Below, in pieces: positions 60,852-64,000 of a DNA stretch of 64,000 nt. A program made the position numbers and the translations under genes. The stretch covers positions 434,001 through 498,000 of the forward strand of contig NZ_JBHTDE010000001.1 in the NCBI RefSeq assembly GCF_042666655.1. Direction: 5' to 3'. This stretch comes from Paracraurococcus sp042666655 (GTDB lineage: Bacteria > Pseudomonadota > Alphaproteobacteria > Acetobacterales > Acetobacteraceae). Each line of letters begins with the position of its first letter. The first letter of the stretch is position 1. The notes under the pieces are model-generated. The model saw only the letters and a program-made list of their open reading frames with translations. It did not search any database and was not told the DNA's origin.

Positions 60852-61574
60852 TCAGCGGTCCAGCACCGAGCCGTGCACCCAGCCGAAGGGCTGGTCCTCG
60901 CCCACTTCCAGCCAGCCGCCCGGCGCCTCGCCGAAGACCCGCAGGGTGGAGGCCCGCGGGACCACCCGGACCACCGCGCCGCCGCCGCCCGGCGCGTTGC
61001 GGATATTGACCGGATGCGCCTGGCTGGTGGTCACCTGGCGGCTGGCCACGGCCGGGGCGCCGGCCGTGGCCGCCGGCGCCGCGACGGCGGCCGGGCGGGC
61101 CGGGACCATCGACGCGTCCAGCGGCAGCGGCGGCATCGGCCGGATGCCCTGCGCGGTGCGCGGCCCGCCGCCCTCGAAGCAGCGGTCCACCAGCTCGACA
61201 TAGACCCGCGACGCCTCGGCATTGGAGGCGCCGAGCACCAGTTCGGTGCGCTGCGCGCGGCCCCCGGCCAGGGTCACGGTGGCGACCCAGGGGATGAAGG
61301 GGTCGTTGGCATCGCCGGCCGGGTTCACCTGGCCGCAGACCGCGATGGTCCCGGCCAATTGCTGCCGCCAGACCTGCACCGCCCGCAGCGGCATGTCGCC
61401 CGGCATGCGCAGCCGGGTGCGGAGCTGCTCCTCCGCCGCGCGGCGGGCCTCGGCGGCCTCGGCGCCGGACGTGCCGCCGTCGGCTGCCGCCCGCGGCTTG
61501 TCCTTGGGCGGATCGTCGCAGGCCACGAGGCCCAGCGCGGCCAGGAGAAGACAAGGCAGGATGGGCTTCGGCAT
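60852..61574 (-). CDS. Lipoprotein with C-terminal bacterial SH3 domain
   Basis: 240 residues. The signal PILPCLLLAALGLVACDD has lipobox LVAC. An acidic/Ala helix (residues about 33-55) precedes a domain with QVWRQQLAGTIAVCGQVNPAGDANDPFIPW, then an Ala/Pro linker. The SH3b domain runs HPVNIRNAPGGGGAVVRVVPRASTLRVFGEAPGGWLEVGE and ends FGWVHGSVLDR. SH3b domains usually bind peptidoglycan or protein partners. It converges with the lipoprotein pair. Confidence 0.8.
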   Translation of the reverse strand: MPKPILPCLLLAALGLVACDDPPKDKPRAAADGGTSGAEAAEARRAAEEQLRTRLRMPGDMPLRAVQVWRQQLAGTIAVCGQVNPAGDANDPFIPWVATVTLAGGRAQRTELVLGASNAEASRVYVELVDRCFEGGGPRTAQGIRPMPPLPLDASMVPARPAAVAAPAATAGAPAVASRQVTTSQAHPVNIRNAPGGGGAVVRVVPRASTLRVFGEAPGGWLEVGEDQPFGWVHGSVLDR

Positions 61575-61656
61575 CGGGCGTCCTGTCAGGCGGGGTAGCG
61601 CTTCTGGCCGCCCCGGCGGGGTGAGGAAAGCGCCCGGCCGATCACCATCGCGCCGG

Positions 61657-62628
61657 TTATTCCGGCTGCGCCCCGCTGACCTTCACCATCTCCGCCCAGA
61701 TCGGCCGCTCCTTCGCCAGCCGCTCCGCCAGCCCCGCGGGGGTCGAGCCGGTCAGCCGCGCGCCCATGCCGATGGCGCGCTGCTGCAGCGCCGGGTCGGC
61801 CCAGGCGGCGCGGATCTCGGCCGAGAGCCGTTCGGTGACGGCCTGCGGCGTGCCACGCGGCGCCGCCCACATATGCCAGGGGGAGACCTCGAAATTCGGC
61901 AGGCCGGCCTCGGCCATGGTCGGCACATCCGGCAGCGCCGGCCAGCGCTCGGGCAGCGACACCGCCAGGGCCCGCATGCGGCCCTCCTGGATCACCCCGA
62001 CATAGCTGGCGAGGTTGTCCACGGCATACTGGATGTCGCCCGAGAGCAGCGCCGGGATGGTCTGCGCGGCACCGCGGAAGGTGACGTGCTGCGCCTCGAA
62101 CCCCGCCCGCCCGGCGAGATAGGCCCCGGACAGATGGATGGTGGTGCCGACGCCGGAGGAGCCGAAGCTGACCCCGTTCGGCCGCTGCTTCGCCCAGGCG
62201 GCAAGCTCTGCGATGCTGCGCACCGGCAGCTGCGCCGGGACCACGGCCACGTTGGGCAGGTCCCACATGGCGCTGATCCAGGCGAAGTCGCGTTCCGGGT
62301 CGTAGGGCAGCTTCTTGAACAGCAGCGGGTTGATCAGCAGGTTGTGCATGCTGACCGTGCCGATGGTGTAGCCATCGGGCGTGGCACGGGCGAGCGCCTC
62401 CATCCCGATATTGCCCGAGGCGCCCGAGCGCGTCTCGACCACGAAGGGCTGGCCCAGGCGCTGGCCCATCTGCTCGGCCGCCAGCCGGGTCATGACATCC
62501 AGCGACCCGCCCGGCGGAAAGCCGACGATGACCCGCACCGGCCGGTCCGGCCAGGCGGCCTGCGCGCGCCCGGCCAGCGGCAGGGCGGCGATGAAGGGGG
62601 TGGCGAGTATCGCGCGGCGGTTCAGCAT
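61657..62628 (-). CDS. Bug/TctC-family periplasmic solute-binding receptor
   Basis: 323 residues. A signal peptide (LNRRAILATPFIAALPLAGRAQA) precedes AWPDRPVRVIVGFPPGGSLDVMTRLAAEQM. Family markers are VVETRSGASGNIGMEALARATPDGYTIG and VPTMAEAGLPNFEVSPWHMWAAP. ATG 62628 gives the natural signal; an ATG at 62664 adds 12 hydrophilic residues. Third Bug receptor in the window; again no tctAB genes nearby. Ligand unknown. Confidence 0.9.
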   Translation of the reverse strand: MLNRRAILATPFIAALPLAGRAQAAWPDRPVRVIVGFPPGGSLDVMTRLAAEQMGQRLGQPFVVETRSGASGNIGMEALARATPDGYTIGTVSMHNLLINPLLFKKLPYDPERDFAWISAMWDLPNVAVVPAQLPVRSIAELAAWAKQRPNGVSFGSSGVGTTIHLSGAYLAGRAGFEAQHVTFRGAAQTIPALLSGDIQYAVDNLASYVGVIQEGRMRALAVSLPERWPALPDVPTMAEAGLPNFEVSPWHMWAAPRGTPQAVTERLSAEIRAAWADPALQQRAIGMGARLTGSTPAGLAERLAKERPIWAEMVKVSGAQPE

Positions 62629-62706
62629 GGCGGTTCCTTCCCGTGATTGGTTGGAACCATCCATACCATCCGCCGGCGCAACACCGGTAGCGCGGCGCCG
62701 GCGGCG

Positions 62707-63039
62707 TCAGCCGACGCCGAGCAGCTCCACGTCGAAGACCAGCGTGGCGTTCGGCGGGATCACGCCGCCGGCGCCGCGCGCGCCGTAGCCCAGCTCCGGC
62801 GGGATGGTCAGGCGGCGCTTGCCGCCGACCTTCATGCCGGCGACGCCCTGGTCCCAGCCCTGGATGACATGGCCGGCGCCCAGCTCGAACTGGAAGGGGT
62901 CGTTTCGGTCACGCGAGCTGTCGAACTTCTTCCCCTTGGTCTCGGGCGCGGCGGGGTCGTGCAGCCAGCCGGTGTAGTGCACCGTGACCAGCTGGCCCGC
63001 GGTCGCCGTCGCACCGGTGCCGATCGTCTCGTCGCTCAT
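62707..63039 (-). CDS. FKBP-type peptidyl-prolyl isomerase
   Basis: 110 residues, a single minimal FKBP domain: GQLVTVHYTGWLHD, KKFDSSRDRNDPFQFELGAGHVIQGWDQGVAGMKVGGKRRLTIPPELGYGARGAGGVIPPNATLVFDVELLGV. Active-site aromatic and Asp residues (Y, F, D, V-I, W, Y, F) are all present. No signal peptide, so it is cytoplasmic. ATG 63039 matches the family. Confidence 0.93.
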   Translation of the reverse strand: MSDETIGTGATATAGQLVTVHYTGWLHDPAAPETKGKKFDSSRDRNDPFQFELGAGHVIQGWDQGVAGMKVGGKRRLTIPPELGYGARGAGGVIPPNATLVFDVELLGVG

Positions 63040-63090
63040 GGTCGTCGCTTTCCTTTGGACGGGGATGGGTATGGGCCTTGGGGGAGCAAG

Positions 63091-63233
63091 GCAAGGCCAG
63101 GGAGGAAGTATCCTCCCTGGACCCTCCTCCATTTCTCCGAGCCGGCATTCGCTTCGCGGCGGTGCCGAGCCTACGGAAAGGCAGGGAGGGGCTTGGGGAG
63201 GGAGAACGTTTCCCTCCCCGCGCTTGCCGGCCG
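63091..63233. repeat. Dispersed intergenic repeat, family 1, copy B
   Basis: 63091-63129 matches 7177-7215 at 36 of 39 positions and contains hairpin GGGAGGA-agta-TCCTCCC. A core with CGCGGCGG follows. A second hairpin near 63197-63220 (GGGGAGGGA, TCCCTCCCC) ends in GCGCTTGCC. It fills the gap between the FKBP gene and the oxidoreductase. Confidence 0.65.
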
Positions 63234-63234
63234 T

Positions 63235-64000
63235 TCAGCAGTCCAGAACGAGGTTGCCCATGTATTTGCCGGCTTCCACCGCGTCATGCGCCGCGGCGCA
63301 GTCGGCCAGCGGGACCCGGGCGGCGATGGCGTGTTTCACCAGCCCGGCCCGCAGCCAGGCATCCAGCGTGCCGACCGCCAGGGCCCGCTGCGCCGCGTCC
63401 AGCTCGTAGACGATGAACCAGCGCACCGCGATGCCGCGCATGATCGACGGGCCGAACTGCATGGTCGCCGCCGGGCCGTTCGAGCCATAGGCGGCGCAGA
63501 GCCCGCCCGGCGCCAGGATGGCCGGCAGCAGCGGCGCGGTGGTCGAGAGGTCGATATCCACGACCCGGTCCACCCCGGTGCCGCCGGTCAGCGCGGCGAC
63601 GCGCTCGGCCACGTCCTCCCGTTTGTAGTCGATGGTGGCGTCCGCGCCGGCGGCCAGCGCATGCGCCGCCTTGGCCTCGGAGCTCACCGTCGCCAGGATG
63701 CGGGTCGCACCCAGCAGCCGGGCGAACTGGATGGCATAATGCCCGACCGAGCCCGCCCCGCCGGTGACCAGCACGGTCTGCCCGGTGACGCCGCCATCGG
63801 TCAGCACCCCGTGCAGCGCGGTCAGCGCGGGGATGCCGAGGCAGGCGCCGGCCTCGAAGGGGGTGTTGTCCGGCAGCGGCACCGCCTGGATCGCGGCCAG
63901 GGCGATGTATTCGGCCGCGGTGCCGAAGGGCCGCTTCCACTGGCCGTTCCAGATCCAGACGCGCTGGCCGATCCGCGCCCGGTCGATACCCTCGCCCACC
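63235..64000 (-). CDS. NADPH:quinone oxidoreductase-like MDR protein (partial, N-terminus outside window)
   Basis: The last ~254 residues are present. The end of the GroES-like part (RIGQRVWIWNGQWKRPFGTAAEYIALAAIQAVPLPDNTPFEAGACLGIPALTALHGVL) is followed by the Rossmann motif VLVTGGAGSVGHYAIQFARLLGA and the C-terminal ARVPLADCAAAHDAVEAGKYMGNLVLDC. No catalytic zinc ligands are seen, as expected for quinone oxidoreductases of the MDR family. A GTG at 63999 is in frame, but family length shows that it is internal. Substrate unknown. Confidence 0.88.
   Translation of the reverse strand, partial: VGEGIDRARIGQRVWIWNGQWKRPFGTAAEYIALAAIQAVPLPDNTPFEAGACLGIPALTALHGVLTDGGVTGQTVLVTGGAGSVGHYAIQFARLLGATRILATVSSEAKAAHALAAGADATIDYKREDVAERVAALTGGTGVDRVVDIDLSTTAPLLPAILAPGGLCAAYGSNGPAATMQFGPSIMRGIAVRWFIVYELDAAQRALAVGTLDAWLRAGLVKHAIAARVPLADCAAAHDAVEAGKYMGNLVLDC

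Overview
The window is high-GC (roughly 68-70%) chromosomal DNA from an alphaproteobacterium. The ribosomal gene order, the rlmB-tRNA-tuf-secE-nusG block, several Bug/TctC-type solute receptors, and small families such as DUF3309 and DUF4169 suggest Rhodospirillales, probably Acetobacteraceae of the Roseomonas type. This is inferred from gene content; no database comparison was possible.

Layout. (1) 1-2554, minus strand: the N-terminal 851 residues of a large animal-type haem peroxidase resembling manganese-oxidising MopA proteins, behind an AT-rich control region. (2) 2555-4242: a gene-poor, apparently decayed stretch. (3) 4243-8265, minus strand: tRNA-Thr, a membrane protein, a small protein, a 2-keto-4-pentenoate hydratase-family enzyme and the rRNA methyltransferase RlmB with an in-frame 8-residue repeat. 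(4) 8308-10984: tRNA-Tyr, tRNA-Gly, tuf, tRNA-Trp, secE, nusG. (5) 11079-16465: an interruption between nusG and rplK holding a Bug receptor, a three-gene AaeB/AaeX/AaeA-like efflux operon and an RTX remnant. (6) 16623-27861: rplKAJL-rpoBC. (7) 28175-44569: rpsL, rpsG, second tuf copy, the S10 and spc clusters, secY, adk, then rpsM-rpsK-rpoA-rplQ. fusA is missing from its usual place between rpsG and tuf. (8) 44633-53316: an EamA transporter, a Bug receptor divergent from a cyclase-family hydrolase, a Lon-like AAA+ ATPase without protease domain, an FkbM methyltransferase, a DUF3309 peptide and a DctPQM TRAP transporter. (9) 53463-64000: DUF4169, lipoproteins, three tandem MgtC/SapB paralogues, ychF, pth, rplY, two paralogous lipoproteins, an SH3 lipoprotein, a third Bug receptor, an FKBP isomerase and a truncated quinone oxidoreductase.

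How it works together. The centre is the cell's transcription and translation core: about 30 ribosomal proteins, RNA polymerase alpha, beta and beta-prime, EF-Tu, NusG, SecE/SecY and four tRNAs. It looks divided into units by candidate promoters near 8308, 9990, 16487, 27938 and 42102 and by terminators near 9934, 27886 and 44596. Flanking genes are mostly periplasmic uptake, efflux and envelope functions. Two dispersed intergenic repeat families punctuate the accessory regions. I see no CRISPR array, prophage, integrase or transposase, and no obvious novel defence system. The most unusual points are the peroxidase and RTX remnant, the split nusG-rplK neighbourhood, the fusA absence, the L5 N-terminal extension, the RlmB repeats and the MgtC triplet.
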